Position numbers and translations under genes: made by a program | Assembly (NCBI GenBank): GCA_050084515.1 | Contig: CM114271.1 | Location: 33,976,001-34,040,000 of the forward strand | Reading direction: 5' to 3' | Length of the DNA stretch: 64,000 nucleotides | From: Blasia pusilla | Lineage: Eukaryota > Marchantiophyta > Marchantiopsida > Blasiales | The notes under the pieces: model-generated | The model's input: only the letters and a program-made list of their open reading frames with translations | Databases searched by the model: none | Told to the model about the DNA's origin: nothing | Shown: one piece after another, positions 33,016 to 48,800 of the stretch | Layout of the letters: every line of letters starts with the position of its first letter | Position numbering within the stretch: position 1 is the stretch's first letter

Positions 33016-36000
33016 TCAAGGAGTGTTATCGTAATAAAACACCTCCAAATTTTCTTCATCGCATGGCATGGAGAATTTGGTGGCTAGGGGATGCGAAGGA
33101 TGTTCTAAATCCCACGAAGCGGAAACCATACTCTCCTGGTCGACAGTCAGTTCACACAGCTCAGGCAGCGACAAGCTTGGTTGAAAGCGGTTGTGGTCTT
33201 CTTGACCTGCTGGAAGAACCACTGGAGATACCATGTAGGTCAATCTGCAATCTGTTGTACTTTGGTCCAAACTTTCCAAGTCTTGAAAAATATGGTAAAT
33301 GCTCAAGCCCTGGTCATTGTTCTGTTTGTAGACATTTGATTGTTCGTCCTGATCTGTGCATGCTATGTCGAGTGCAACATCGTCGGAATCGCCGTCAGGA
33401 TATGCCGGTTGTAAATGCTCGTGAAACCAGCCAGAGTCGCCCGCTCCAGATATTAGAAGCGACTCGTCCTTGCATGATCTGAGATGCTTTTGCTCCTCCC
33501 AGATCTGTGATATGAGGTGTCGACTTTCTGAATGATCCACGCTCGCACTCCGATTTGAATGTGTGTCCTCATGCCATGAAATTAAACCCGATAGCGCAGT
33601 AGTGGACCACTCAGTGACAAGGAGATCCGAATTAGGACTTTGATTGTCTAGTGTATCAGACTCTCTACATTGGTTACAGTCCACGAAGTTCCGGCGATCA
33701 CCAGGAATGAGCTGTGTATCGGTGCTGGAAGGATAGATCTCCGATGTATCATCGGGTCTCGAGTAGCATATTTCGACATTCATATGATGTCTTCTCATAA
33801 GCTTCGACGCGGAAGGTAACTCATGAGACTCGTGAATCTCTGGTTCCAACGCCCACGAAGTAGATTGACGAGTCTCTAGATCTTGAAGATAAGCATAATT
33901 CCAGTGCTCATGCCAATTGGTTAAGGCGTGGTGACTACCCATCAGATCATCAGGAATAGTCTCTCGCAGACTACCGTTTATCTCCCGTATGCAGTGAGCA
34001 GGTAATTCCAACAACTCGTCCAGTTCCTTATTCCTGCCATTTGTATCAAGATCGCGTTGCAAAACTATCGATGTTTCCAGGGAGCATTTGGTTGAGTGAA
34101 GGCACTTAGTCTGCATCAGTAAATGACAGATTAGCTTCTGTAACGATTGTAATTACACTTTTCGATGAAAGTAACCGGAAACATACAACGCTGATCCGTT
34201 GCAATCAAGCTGATCGTGAGTGATAGACTACTTGTAAAGTCCTGATTTTATTCAGATTTTAATGTGAGCAAAGATAAGATCCTTGGGACCGGCGACCCAA
34301 AAGTATTCTGACATATACATCCTGGTGTCTAATATCATGCATCTGCAACCAATGATCTGCCTTGAATCATCTCGAATACTTAACGTGGAGAGAAACACGT
34401 TGATTCATTTTAGAAGATCGAATCATATTTTAGGTCTAATTTCTACAAATCTCTTTTCTTCTCTGGAGTCCTGGAAAACCTATATCCGAGTGGCATCTAA
34501 ATTTTGCTCCATCTTAAACCACCAGCGTGGCTAACGCGAGTCATGTGTGCGTCAATATTCCTTTCGTGACATAGTCTTTTACGATGTTGTCAACTTATCA
34601 ATCATGTCGGTCTCTCTAGTAATGCGCGAACCAGGCTGACATCGACGTAGACTTCAAAGTGCAATGTATCTAGATAGCATTACGTGATATTTCCTCTGTA
34701 AGAAATCGTTCTTTCAAATCTGGAATTTGCAATCTTCTTGGTCTTGCCCATCGCGTGGACGTACCACGCTACGTTGATGATAGCTCGGCATTCTGTATGT
34801 TGAGTTGGAAAAAGTGTAAGGAATGGAGGCGAGAGAATAATGAGTAATTGGGAGTTCTGAACATGACCTTCGAGTGCCTTAACCAAAAGGCATTATGGCT
34901 CTCCTTAAAAAAATGTATAGTCGTGTACTACCCCCCATCAGACACTCACCTTGGCATCAGATGACAGATCCACGGAACTTCGGACAGATAAGATGGTGAG
35001 CCTTCTCAGAAGTTCATCTACAGCTTGTGTCCTGAAAGAGAGTTGAAAGTGTCGGTCAAACTAGAACAAGGATGCTTTCTCTAATGATTCTGATCAAACT
35101 TCAACTTCTTCTGTAACATGTAGACGACTGACATAGAAAAGCTTACCCAGAAAATGTTCGAAAACCACGCTCCGGCTTTGGCAACCGAAGAGCAGTGTGT
35201 ACAAGATGCTGCAACCCGTTTCTCAATTGATTCATAAGGTCTTCGTGTGGTATGAGTCGTGATACTGTAAAGAAATAATAGACAAAAGTTGGGACGGAAA
35301 GTGATCACATAGAATAGAAAAATAAAAACGAAAACAAAAAACAAACATTTTAGATGCCAGTCATAAAAACTCCTACCATTATGAATGCCCTCCAGAACTT
35401 CGTCGTCTGAACCCGCGTTCACAGTTTCTTGGTTCAACTTCTTATTATTTTCATCCTCTTTTTCAACGAGGTTCCTAAACCTGGTGGGACAGAACAAGCC
35501 GCATCGCTCTCCAAACTCGCATATACGTAACTGGGGTTGAAAGATAGACTGGGACGCTGCTCGATAATACTTGGAGCGCGATGTGTAATTGCTGTACTCG
35601 GATCCAGCGAAGCGTCTAAGATCTTTCTGAGTTTCGTCACTACTGCAGATAAAAGCTATGATTCAGTAACTTCCAACAAACTAAGAGATGATATACTTGA
35701 AAGAACCAATCAGAATAGAAACTGCCGAAATGACGTTCCAAATCATCCGTGAAATAGGGATCTATATTTGGTTCTCATAAAGCCGACGAAGTCTATCAGC
35801 CTGTCATTGAGAATGAGGTAATTATGAAGTAGTTGTCCTTTCAGAGTTTGATCTGGATTGAACGGTTGATTCCATTGAGATTGCACAACCAAGATATCGA
35901 TGTTAATCTTTTGGCCAGAAACTCCAACCAATTACACCGTGCCTTGAATTACAACATGTAACACTGTGACACTTCTGGGAAGTTGTAATAGATAAGTCCC

Positions 36001-37077
36001 CTATCTAATCTAGGACAAACCTGCAACGCCACTTGGTATTGTAATCTTTCTCGAAACTGTTCCTCCTCTCCGCCGCTTCCTGTAAGAGAATTGCAGCTAA
36101 CAATATCTTTTTACGACGTGTAAGAGCCCTACGCAAGCAGGAGTTTCACAGCGTAGACGTCGTAAAGTATTCCACAATGCTATACCGATAAAATTGCAAA
36201 TCCTAGGAGAAAAAATCCGGTACATTTGATTTCTAGAGTCTGAATGAAACTTCTCGTCGTCTTAGGTCTCAGACATTTTGACCGTTGCAAAGATTCTGAA
36301 GAGACATGGACCTGGTAGCATTTGCTGATTGGCTTTTTGTCTGTGCAGATTTGCATTTGCGGCGAGCCATTGAACGAAGTGCCTGATGCAGAACTCGGAC
36401 ATAATTTAGATTCTTCATTGTAAATTTGGAAAGAGTGTGCACGGTAATCTAATATTGTGTACCGAAGATGCTTCGGTTTCTTCGGAAGTTACCAACCAGG
36501 TTATCCAGAATCTCGCGTTTCAAACCGATTATTCACAATATAGATGACGGCTACCCAGTCTATAGTCTCCAATAGTCATGGAAGCCTTTAATCAACGTAC
36601 CGCGATTGAAGGCTTGCGGTTGCCGACGTTTGCTGTACTTGATAGAGCGCGAGGGTCAGAATTTCGACCTCGCTCCACCGCTGCGTGTTGAAGGTCTTGA
36701 GCTGATGTGTTGGACTTATCACACGAGCGTTATATGACAGGCGAAACAGCATATGACGGTGAGCAACCAGCATCGTCTGCACCACTATCTGTCTCATACT
36801 GACGTAGGCGCATTTAGTCGGAAAAGCAGGACTCTCCGCTCTCTTTTGCTTGTTAAATTGCTCCTTAAATAACAAATTTCCTGCCAGACCTTACAAACAC
36901 GTGAATCCCTTTATGAAAGATCGAACATACGCCGATACCTCCGGTTGAAGCGAGTAGAAGCTTGAAATTCCTTAGATTTTCGATTCGATCCGTTTGTGCT
37001 CGAGCAGTCTGCACAAAATCTTCGGGCTGCACAGCAGATAGCATCGCCTCGGCCTTGATAACTGGCACAGACGTCAT
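33016..37077 (-). CDS. spliced gene of unknown function (about 10 exons)
   Basis: Not recognised. Exons inferred from GT-AG sites and phase: 37077-36931 (start ATG), 36680-36601, 36382-36312, 36079-36021, an uncertain exon near 35800-35690, 35642-35532, 35480-35377, 35264-35147, 35031-34950 and 34110-33016 (stop). Phases agree across eight of the nine junctions tested, with strong donors such as GTAAGC at 35146 and GTGAGT at 34949, so this is a real gene model. The N-terminus is helical (DFVQTARAQTDRIENLRNFK, RWSEVEILTLALYQVQQ), the middle has LMNQLRNGLQHLVHTALRL, and the 365-codon last exon is acidic, Ser/His-rich and probably disordered. About 650 residues; no signal peptide or membrane segment. 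Exon 5 has an in-frame TAG or needs another splice site. Confidence 0.62.
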
Positions 37078-38510
37078 CCTCCTTCCTACTGATCCGTTAC
37101 TATCCTACTGAAAGTCTTTTCTGCCTAACCTTATCTATTTGTGGCTGACCGCAACGATATCCAGCGATTCCGAGGCACAATCGTCTCTCCCGTCTCCGCC
37201 TGACCACTTCATAGCTAAACGTAATGCTGTCCAGCAATTCTAAGAGCATAAGTTTCTCGTCTCCCAGTCTATCTCTCTCTGTGTGCGCGAAAATTTCGTT
37301 GCGAATTGGCTTATGGTTTGAATCCGTACCAACTCATGTTATGTACAAACTAGATCGGCCCCATAGCAGAGGAGGGTAAGGAACAATAGGGGAGTGAGAC
37401 TGGGATAGATCGACATTTAGGCCTTCTAGGGTGGCACAATAGCTTGCCTCAGGGCTCAGCGGGAAAATAGGAATCTATTGAGTGGCTACTTAAAAATAAG
37501 ACTTCTAAATTTGATTAAGAATTGTTTTAAAATATATCAACAGTTATTTCCGATAATATTATCTATCATGACATAAGTTGTTTTCTGTATTTAATTGTTA
37601 ACATTTTCTTTCTCTTTTCCATTTCTTTTCTCGTATGCCTTTTTTTTCTTGGGATGTTGTTGACTTTCCTCTTATGAAACTTGTTTACACAGCAAGTGAA
37701 TTTGGTTAAAAGTCCACTTCCAAATTTGATTAATTCATACGATAAAATTATTGTTTTCAATTAAAGAAATAAAGACCTTTTTTTCCCGGTACACATGGCA
37801 CAAGATGATTGGATATTTCTCTCCAAAATTGTTATTGGTACGGAATAAATCATGTTATGAAGTGTCGTTCTTTAGAAGTTCCCTCACTATTTTATTTCTA
37901 ATTGGAAATACTTTTCTAGAAATTCAACAATAACAATATTTTTAAAAATTTATGCAACTACCATCTTATTGTCACGGCTACCGGTGAGTTTGGTCATGTG
38001 GTTTCAATAATTCCCAACGTAAGCTTTGTGATATCCCAACTTATGGGACTTGCACCTTCCCAAGAATTTTCTTTGAACCTTGAAACCTATAGTTTATAGT
38101 TTCATATCTTTGCTAAAATAAGATCCGAACAAAAGTAAATGGACGAACCAATCTAAAGTAAAAACGGAGAAGTCAAACACTAGGTGTAGGTCCAAGCAGA
38201 TTTTCGCTAAACCGGTACCTTTCCAGCTATCGGCTGTCGGAAACGATAATTCTCCTCTGGGAACTGGATTTTAGATAGGGTTTTAGATAGAGACACGCTC
38301 CTATTTCCGAGCAGTTCTTATCTGGGAAATTTGAAAGTGAACCAATCGAAGCGGCTGGCTCTGCACATAACCCGAGATATCCCAACACAAAGACCAGTGC
38401 TCGGATAGTATTTTTCACCTCTCCATTTTTGGCCGGCACATGGGTAAAAGTTCTAGGTATTCTCTAAAAGCAATCAGTTCTCCCCCGACTTTTCACTCGG
38501 TTGTTCTCAT
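37078..38510. other. upstream region of the unknown gene, then intergenic
   Basis: 37078-37320 would hold its promoter and 5' leader; a CTGACC-ACTTC region with no clear TATA box. The rest is AT-rich and empty. Confidence 0.4.
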
Positions 38511-39040
38511 CTAATTTTCCCATGTTCCAGTTATAGCCGGCGAGTATAAGAATGCTCGGCAAGTTTCCGTCCTCCCCCAAGTCTCTAGCAAGAATTTAGT
38601 CGGGTGCCCGGTTTAGATAAGCTTTTAATGCTAGCTAAGGTACCATAACGTACCTATTACCCTAGTACCAACCCTAATTTTCCCATGTTCCAATTATAGC
38701 CGGCACGTACAAGAATGCTCGGCAAGTTTCCGTCCCCCCCAAGTCTCCAGCAAGAATTTGGTCGGTTGCCCGGTTTAGATAAGTTTTTAATGCTAGCTAA
38801 GGTACCATAACGTACCTATTCCATGGAAACACGTATGGCCGTACCCGAAAAATTCATTTTTACCCGAAAGATATAAGAGGTCTGGAAATGTAATTCGGGA
38901 ATATTACCGATCTCTCCTGAGCAGCTTGCAGATCATTAGATTTTTCTCAAGAATTTAGTCCGGTGCCCGCTTTAGATAAGCTTTTAATGCTAGTTAAGGT
39001 ACCATAACATACCTATTACCCTAGTACCAACCCTAGTCCC
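38511..39040. repeat. tandem repeat, 163-bp unit, about 2.5 copies
   Basis: Unit 1 starts at 38511 (CTAATTTTCCCATGTTCCAG) and unit 2 at 38674, sharing AGAATGCTCGGCAAGTTTCC and AATGCTAGCTAAGGTACCAT. A third partial copy at about 38949-39037 repeats AAGAATTTAGTC to ACCAACCCTAG. It may be the edge of a satellite or nested LTR material. Confidence 0.8.
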
Positions 39041-40140
39041 ATGAAAACACATATGACCGTACCTAACAAATTCATTCTTATCCCGGAAATGTAATTCAGA
39101 AATATTACCGATCTCTCCCGAACATTTTCCAAACAAGCTGCTCGGTTAGAACATTTTCCAATTTTCTAACCGGGCAGCTTGTTTGCGATCATTCGATTTT
39201 TCTTCCCGGTCTTTACAACGAATGCCGGTACTTCAGAAATTCAGACTTTACAAAGAATGCCGGTACTAGCCCAGCCTAGACAACGACCATGAAACTCTGC
39301 CTCCCATTGGGGTAACAGGTGTAATGCGTACACACGGCCACCAAATGTGGCGCTTTTTCCTGGTAACGCTCGAGGCGATCATGCCCAGACCCTCGCTTCC
39401 AAACCTAGGCATCCATCTCGAACCGTCTACGGAAAGGAATATCATGTATGTGATCTTTCCCCTCCAGAGTTCCGTTCCCAGAGTTTCCGCATGGAAGATG
39501 TGCTTCAATTGCAGGCAGGCATGGCAAGACAAGTTCCTCTCGTTTCGCTTTCTTCTGAAAGCGTGAGATTATGGTATGGATCCAGGGCCACTTGCGATCA
39601 CGGAAAGCCCAACTGCCTGGAAGCAAACTAGAAAACCCTGTGTCAAACTAAGACACGAGTGCTTTTCTTTCCTTGCACCATGTTAGGTAATTTGAAACTA
39701 CAGGACTGGCATTTAGGAGCGCTCGCATTGATGGCTAACATGCGCCAGGGAATAGTCACCTCCTCCTGCCGGTCTAGAATCAGAGTTGCGGGGAGCACTT
39801 CGATGAGAGGCGCAGCGTTCAGAACCTAAATGCCCTGTGTCTCCTGACTGCCACTACGGTCGGGTTGTAATGTGACGCTATCTCCAGATTGCCTGACCAT
39901 CCCTGTTGTAAGAATCACAAAGTGCTTGCACTGGTGCGACCAACTATGAGACCTCCACCCCCTTACACAAGATGGGGTGGGTCGGCCGGCCTCCCAACCG
40001 ATGGAAGTGACCCAATTGGCCGACTGCAGAAATTGATATCTGAACCATCGTCACGGTCAAAATGCATTTGACTCTGATACCCTCCCCTTGCCATCTCCGC
40101 AGATGGGAGAGAACCACGAACTCCATACCATTGCAGGCAG
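39041..40140. other. intergenic with an unassigned open stretch
   Basis: 39347-39631 (+) is open for 94 codons and reads plausibly (EFRSQSFRMEDVLQLQAGMA) but has no known domain or splice context. It may be a gene fragment. Confidence 0.3.
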
Positions 40141-40259
40141 CCGCTTCCATATTGATGCATGAGGCCGCGCGACCATCTTGTATTTAGAATGCAGGCCAGC
40201 CACTTCCATATTGATCCATGAGGCCGCGCAACCGTCTCGTATTCAGAAGAGAGGCCAGC
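40141..40259. repeat. 59-60-bp tandem duplication
   Basis: CTTCCATATTGATSCATGAG followed by GCCGCGCRACC occurs twice in succession, with a few substitutions. Confidence 0.8.
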
Positions 40260-41317
40260 TCTCGTGAGCGTTGAGGTTGGCACAGTGGAGGAGGAGGTTG
40301 GCAATTCGACGAGAAGGATCCTCACACACAGGAGCCCCCGTAGAAAGCAAGTCACATTACATTAGCTTTTGGTGGGAATGCCCTCAGACGATGGAACACA
40401 AAACCAGACTAGAATCGCACGAGTACGGAGGGTGTCAATTCACCGACTCGATATATCATCTATCATCTACAACCGGAACCCCACACAAGAGGGCAGCACA
40501 CGCTGCCATCACAACATGAAATCTGTATCGGAGGATGCAGTTTTTTGTAGCTGCTCCTCCGTTCGACCCGTATCATTAGATGTGTCTCAAAAATGCTTAT
40601 GGTCACGTTAATTGAGGGTCCGGGGTCACATTTGAAACGGGGCTCCGTGCATCGCACGGTCCCTTACGGGTCCTTACTAGTCCAAGATAAGACGGTGTAG
40701 AAAGTGCCGTAATCATCCAATTAAATTTCAGAAATTGATTTCAAATTTTGATAGCTTCATTTTTCTTCCTTTCGTATATAGAGACTCCTCCAAGTAGTAA
40801 AATCGTACCAACAACAATCCTCCTGCAGTTCCTATCTAGTGTCAAATCTGCATACACTTTCTCTATGATAGGACTGATCTAGTGTATCCTATGACGAACT
40901 AGCAAAACTTGACAGAAGATTTTCTATGCATCCACAGATGGGATTAACTACAACACTGCGTGTAAATACCCCACTATAGTCGTCCAACGGACCAGTGGAA
41001 GGCGAAGACGAAATCTAAGAAATTTCAGGATCAGCGGATGGCTGGGATTTCGAATCAGCACAGGCACAAATGTGGCCCACGGCAATATATCTATCACCCA
41101 GATAAGGACAGGGTAAAAGATGTGAATGGGTGCGGAAGCGTGAATGTTACAACCTACATAAATAAGATTCAGACCTCAAAAAAGGGCACTTTCGTCTTGA
41201 GCGCTCGCCCAACCAGAACTCAGGGATTTCATAGAACATGGCCGACACAAGTAACTCATGCCGTTACTGCTCCCTCTTGCTTCCCAGACCAACCTCCTTT
41301 GTCTACTCAAGCAATCC
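40260..41317. other. 3' flank of the porphobilinogen deaminase gene
   Basis: Intergenic; includes the probable 3' untranslated region of hemC just below 41318. No other gene supported. Confidence 0.45.
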
Positions 41318-43641
<2,324 letters not shown>

Positions 43642-46373
43642 AGACACTCGAAACGAACGGGAAATCGCACGCACTCGAACGATGGTTTCGTTCGTTATTT
43701 GGGCTTCCTGCGCTAAATACCGCTAGGGGCGCCTCCACGTCCCCGACGCCGGTCTCCTTCCTTACGTGGCAGTCGCCAATACGCAGGCCTTCGATTTCGG
43801 ATCTGTTGGTGTGCTAAAGTTGCTAGGTTATTGTAGGTTAGTATGGAGAGTGCTAGCTGAGGGTATTTTCGCACTCTTACATATTTCGTCCCTTGCGGCC
43901 CTCCGTTTGTCCTCATAGATCCGAGTGGAATTCCAAGTCGTGCGTGTGCCAAGATGAGGATGCATTGGCACGGGGATCCCCACTCCTAGTTCGTGAACAA
44001 TTTCCATTCGTGCGTAAATCTTCGTACCCGTTTCTCTCACGAATTGAGGAATCCTCAAGTCCGGCTTGTGATGAGGACGTGGTTGGCTCGACCCCTTTTG
44101 GATTTTCACTCTTGGGGCTCTTCTTGTTAGGGATTTTCGAAACAGCGCACTTCTTTTTTTATCTAAGGTGCAAGGGTGAGCTGCCTCCTTGGGGCGATCT
44201 TCATTTTGAAAGTTCGGGACTTTCAATTAGGCTGAGGTCACCACGACTCGGTCCCATGCGACCGAGGACGCCCGGACCCGGCCCTAGAGCTCCGGATCTT
44301 GGTTGATCCGACAGATGGGATTCAAGGGACATGAACAAAATTCGCCTCGTTAGAACATGGGGCGCAAGTCTCTGCGACTTTGTTACCACCCGACGAGAAG
44401 GAAATAACACTTTTCTTGCCGTTGCTATACTACCATCGCAACGACCCCAATTGCGACTGGGCAGGGACCCGGCCACATAGGTCCGGGCCCTTTTTAGTGT
44501 TATTGGTGTCGCATGCACTTTGCCATAACTAGTTTTGTTGTTGTTGAAGTTTTAAGACTCGCTTGTGCAACTCTTTGGTCGGAGCTTGTAATCTACAACT
44601 CAAGGTAAAAGATACTCTTTCTATCGCAAAGTACTAAGTTCGTTTCCAAGAGACCACTATTTCCTAAGTAAAGAGAGGTTTTATAAAGAATATCAAGAAA
44701 AACTCTTTCTTCACTAAAATGCGTCACTAACTCCAACGACACTGTCTTACAAGTACAAAAGAATAAAAGGCTTTTCTTTCTTCTTGGAAAAGACTCTTCT
44801 CAAGTGCACACGAAGACTCTTGTGAATGTGCAATAACAAGGCTTCACGAAGACCTCAAAGAGACCTCAAGAATGGCGGCTCATCCTACTTTCAGAACTAA
44901 ATCTGTCATGGCAGGTTACTCACTGTCTAACAGCTTTCCTACGCTTCTTCCTGATTAACTTCTAGAATTCTGAAACTACAAGACTCAACTCTCATCTCTA
45001 CTGCATCCCAATAAGATTCACATTCAATTTTGCACCTTAGAAATAATGAGAGAAGACTCTTCTTCTACATCAAAGAGTGGAAAGAACTATAAAAGTATTA
45101 CAAGCTTCAGAAAGTAAAAGACTCTTTAGCTTGGATCATCCCTCAACAAAACTTCCTACACACTCACCAAGATTGTTGAGAAAACTCAAGATACACGGAA
45201 CAGTATTGAGGAATTCAAGACACAAGGGAATGATCCCTTCTTCTACTAATTTGCTCTTTAAATAGTCTTTTACAATCCCTCATTGATCTTCCTATTCTAA
45301 TCTAGATTTCTAACTGCTAATCCTAACCTCCTCGGTTTGAATTCTCCAACCCTCCACCTTCCTAAGTTGATTGGTTGCCTTGGTGATTCATTTTCGCTCC
45401 CTTTAAACCGAAGCGTTGCTCCATTTTCGGCTTCCAAAACCGCCGTAACTGTTCACTCTTTGCAGTCCTATCTTCGCAGTCCAATCTTCGCGAAGACTCT
45501 TTGATCTTCGTTCTTTGTTCACAATCTTCGCTCTTTGCTCTTCATTTACAGTCTTTGTTCACAATCTTCGCTCTTCGCTCTTCATATGTTCTAAGTTGTG
45601 AAGACTTGAGGCATCCATAGTTGTGCCTTATTTATTGCTTCCACATGTAGCTCCTCAATCCATTGAGCTCCACTTCTCTCCATGCGTGAGGACCTTCTTC
45701 GCGTGATTGAAAACTCGGATCACCTGAAACCAGATCAAAGGAACTTGGACTTACAACCCATAGAGTGCAAATTTTAACTTCTCCTGTACATGTGACAGTG
45801 AATGTAGAGGAGTTGGACTACATTCCTAAAATTACTTTCCCTTGCAGGTTGTGACTGGACTAGCATATATGGGCCGGAAGTGGTATCGTGGGCTTTTGTT
45901 GTATGACACTACATTGCTGTACGGTTAAGTCCTTGCATTCCTATTAGCATTATCTTTCAGGCTCAAGACTATCAATGGTAGTTTTTTTGTCGTTGATAGT
46001 CTTTATAGTTGAACTCATGTCGTTGATAGTCGATGATAGTCTTGATATAAAGTCGATGATTAAAAGTATGCAGAGTCAAAACAAAAGCATAATTATAGAG
46101 AACTCATTTTTGGATTGTTATCCTCATGAAAAAACTTCACTTGCTATAGTGCACAAGTGAAATGTCTCCCCTCAAAAAGACACGGAGCTAGAATGGCCTC
46201 CTACTCAGTGTAGACACCGTATACCGCACCACCAGAAGGTTCCTCTCTGGAATGGGTAAAAAAAAATCATCCTTAAGGTCTCTAATTTTGAACTCTCAAA
46301 ACCGGGTTCCGCTTGAACTAGGTAAAGACTTCACTCTCCACCAACTTGTGTCTTTCTCCAACATACATCTACA
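43642..46373. other. promoter side of HEMC, then intergenic
   Basis: 43642-43900 is the likely promoter and 5' leader of HEMC, GC-richer than its surroundings. 43900-44530 has GC-rich words, possibly an old LTR. 45511-45590 holds a 40-bp direct repeat (TCTTTGTTCACAATCTTCGC twice). No supported gene. Confidence 0.4.
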
Positions 46374-46488
46374 ATGTCGATGGTGAAAAGGTTTCTCTGG
46401 CTCTCCTTAGTGGCCGTGTTTATTTTCTCAAGCATTGGTGGTGGTTGGAATGTTGCAAACTTACAACAGCGAGTCGACCAAGTCATAG
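46374..46488 (+). CDS. candidate first exon with signal peptide (partial)
   Basis: ATG at 46374 opens MSMVKRFLWLSLVAVFIFSS, a short basic start followed by a hydrophobic helix and small residues, as in a secretory signal peptide, continuing with GGGWNVANLQQRVDQVI. A good donor (CATAG/GTAAGC) follows at 46489. Downstream open stretches (46496-46714, 46626-46823) cannot be connected convincingly. No family recognised; it could be the 5' remnant of a secreted-protein gene. Confidence 0.35.
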
Positions 46489-46823
46489 GTAAGCATTGGG
46501 GGAATCAGGCCTAGGGTCCCTTGTTTTTAAATTGGTGTCACACACCGTAGAGTTAATAGGCTATCAACCTTCAGATAGAGCAACAATGATAGAAAAAACT
46601 TTTAGAACAAAATTTCTACGTCTTAATGTATACAAGCCCTATGTTTGGCATATTCATGTGGGAATCAAAGAAATTTTGGCAGATTATGTTCACCATGTGC
46701 GTGGATATGAATGAATGGTTAAAGGCAATAGTTGAAGACGGAGGATATTTCTATAGAAACAATCGAACTCATCCTGACATATGTGAATACGTGGTTCAGG
46801 GATTTGTAAAATTGAATATTTAA

Positions 46824-48221
46824 ATGAAAGGAAGTTGGTATGAGGATTGTTGTCTTCCATCTCTAATATCTTATCAGTGGCAAAAAGTCCAAACACTCTT
46901 TAAGAACCATAATGGAGCCACTGAAGGATATAGTAATGATTAGGGACTAGCACGGTGATACATAGCTTGGAGGATTGACACGCATAAAGATCAAGTAGGG
47001 TGGAAAAAGCTTCACGATTGAGAAGTCATTAGTCTAAAAGAAAAAAATTTAGTCTCGGTCAACCAACAACCATTCGCAGTTTCTATCGCAAGGTTCCGCA
47101 CTACAGTGTTTATATGCAATACGAAACATGGAGAGCTGAATTTGCATAAAAATGCACTGCTACAATGAGAGAGAAAAACGCACCGCTACAAGAAGGTAAA
47201 AATCTGAAGAGAAAATAATGAAGTGCAAATCTGAAAGGTTTTATAACATTATATCACATTGATAGAAGGAGAAGAGTTTTCTTACAGTGAATTTAAGAGA
47301 AAGCAATTCACAAGAATATTGATTCTCTTACTACATTATCTATCTACATTTTTTTTGAAATAAAGTGTCTATGTTTCTGCAATTCTCTATCTACATATTA
47401 TTGTCTGAAACGAAATGTCTATGTTTCTTTATATCTATCTACATGTCACCGAATCAAGTTTGAGACATTATGGAGATCTAATTTCGTATTCTAGTCTCCA
47501 TTATGGTTAGCTCGTTTTGGATAGTAGCTTTGCAACCTTGGAAGTTATTATCAAGCATGGCTTTCTCGAGCTGCAAAGGTTCAACAGTTTGTTAAATTTG
47601 TAAATTATAATCATTATAAATGTATTGGAATCGAACTATCCTGGAGTTAAGGAACTGATCCGAACAGAGTTAAGGAAATGGTCCGGAGTATTGGAACAAA
47701 CTTAGTAAAAGGAAATACTCACAATGTAGAAGGAGAAAGCCGCCTGCTCAAGAGATCTCACCAAGGGCATTCTCGTATCAAATCTGGCCCCCTACATAAC
47801 ACGAGAATTTAGTGACACTATAGCATGCAACCCGCAAGGATCCAGAGTATCCTCTTGAGTGCGCCATGAATTTCTTTCTCGCAAGGAAGCAAGTTGTGTA
47901 TGAAATTTTTCTTTGTTTTGGAAATCATGTTTATATTTACTCAAGTCCAGTTGATGATATAATTTTGTCCGTAAAGTTTGTATTGATTTCTATGAAATGT
48001 GAGATCTAGTGTCTTATTTGTAAAATAAATGTTGAGATATGATCATAATACAGAAAGGAAGAAAGTACCATTGTAATTTGTCCCTTCCTCTACCTCATAA
48101 ATTTGTTCAAGATAGATCGCGGATTTGTGCCTTGAGGACCCCATGCAACATAAAAATCCTTATGAGCCTTTCGTCATTCAGGGAAATCTTGAATTCTTCC
48201 TATATAGACTCATGTTGGAGT
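46824..48221. other. intergenic, AT-rich
   Basis: Nothing supported. GAGT at 48218-48221 is the possible left target-site duplication of the next element. Confidence 0.45.
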
Positions 48222-48800
48222 TGTCGCGTCTTTTAGGATAGATCGGTGGGATCTAATAGAGCGCCTTCATGAGTAGAGGAGGACACGCCCAGTAGGTCGA
48301 GGGTGACCTGTTGAGGCCCTTGGAAACCTGAGATAGCAGGTTTCCCCTTCGTTTCGGCTCATTTGGAGCCATATTGAGGAACTTACTATTTTAGGTAAGT
48401 ACCATTTTGAGTATATGATCGACTTACTATTTTTGGTAAGTGGCCCTTGACCTCCTACATAGATCAAGAGCCAAGGAGGTGACTTGGGAGAATAGGTTAC
48501 CATGGAGAGAGCTTGGGAGAGGGGAGGGGTATACCTCAATGAGAGAGAGCTTGAGAGCTCATTCTCTCTTTGTTGAACCTCTTGGCATGAGGCGGCGGAA
48601 CTATGGTACCTTGCTTTGTGAGTGTAACCCAAACCTCTCATTAGGAGAGTGGGTTTGGTTTGACATGAGAGAGAGTGCACACCTTTGAGAGCTATGGTGT
48701 GAGATGGTGGAGAGAGAGATTGGAGCTTACTTTACAAAGAGAGAATGAGAGAATGAGAGAGCTTCATGGGGGAGCTCGGTGGTCACTCGCTGTTTTTGCA
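48222..48800 (+). repeat. 5' LTR of the methyltransferase-bearing retrotransposon (incomplete)
   Basis: Starts TGTCGCGTCTTTTAG, matches the solo LTR at 22758-23462 until CGCTGTTTTT at about 48797, then diverges at GCAGGTTGGGG. Compared with the solo copy it lacks the last about 120 bases (GGAGATATTTTGG to GCGCACGACA). Either this LTR is truncated, or the true LTR runs in the other phase (start TGGAG, end TTTTTGCA at 48800), which would leave a primer site at 48801. No clear tRNA match is seen there. Confidence 0.75.

Noticed and set aside
33000-33482. 160-codon plus-strand open frame
   Set aside because: It is antisense to the last exon of the spliced minus-strand gene, which has the better splice and phase support.
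43900-45800. Additional LTR or retroelement
   Set aside because: Suggestive GC-rich and repeated words, but no matching second copy, target duplication or coding domain in the window.
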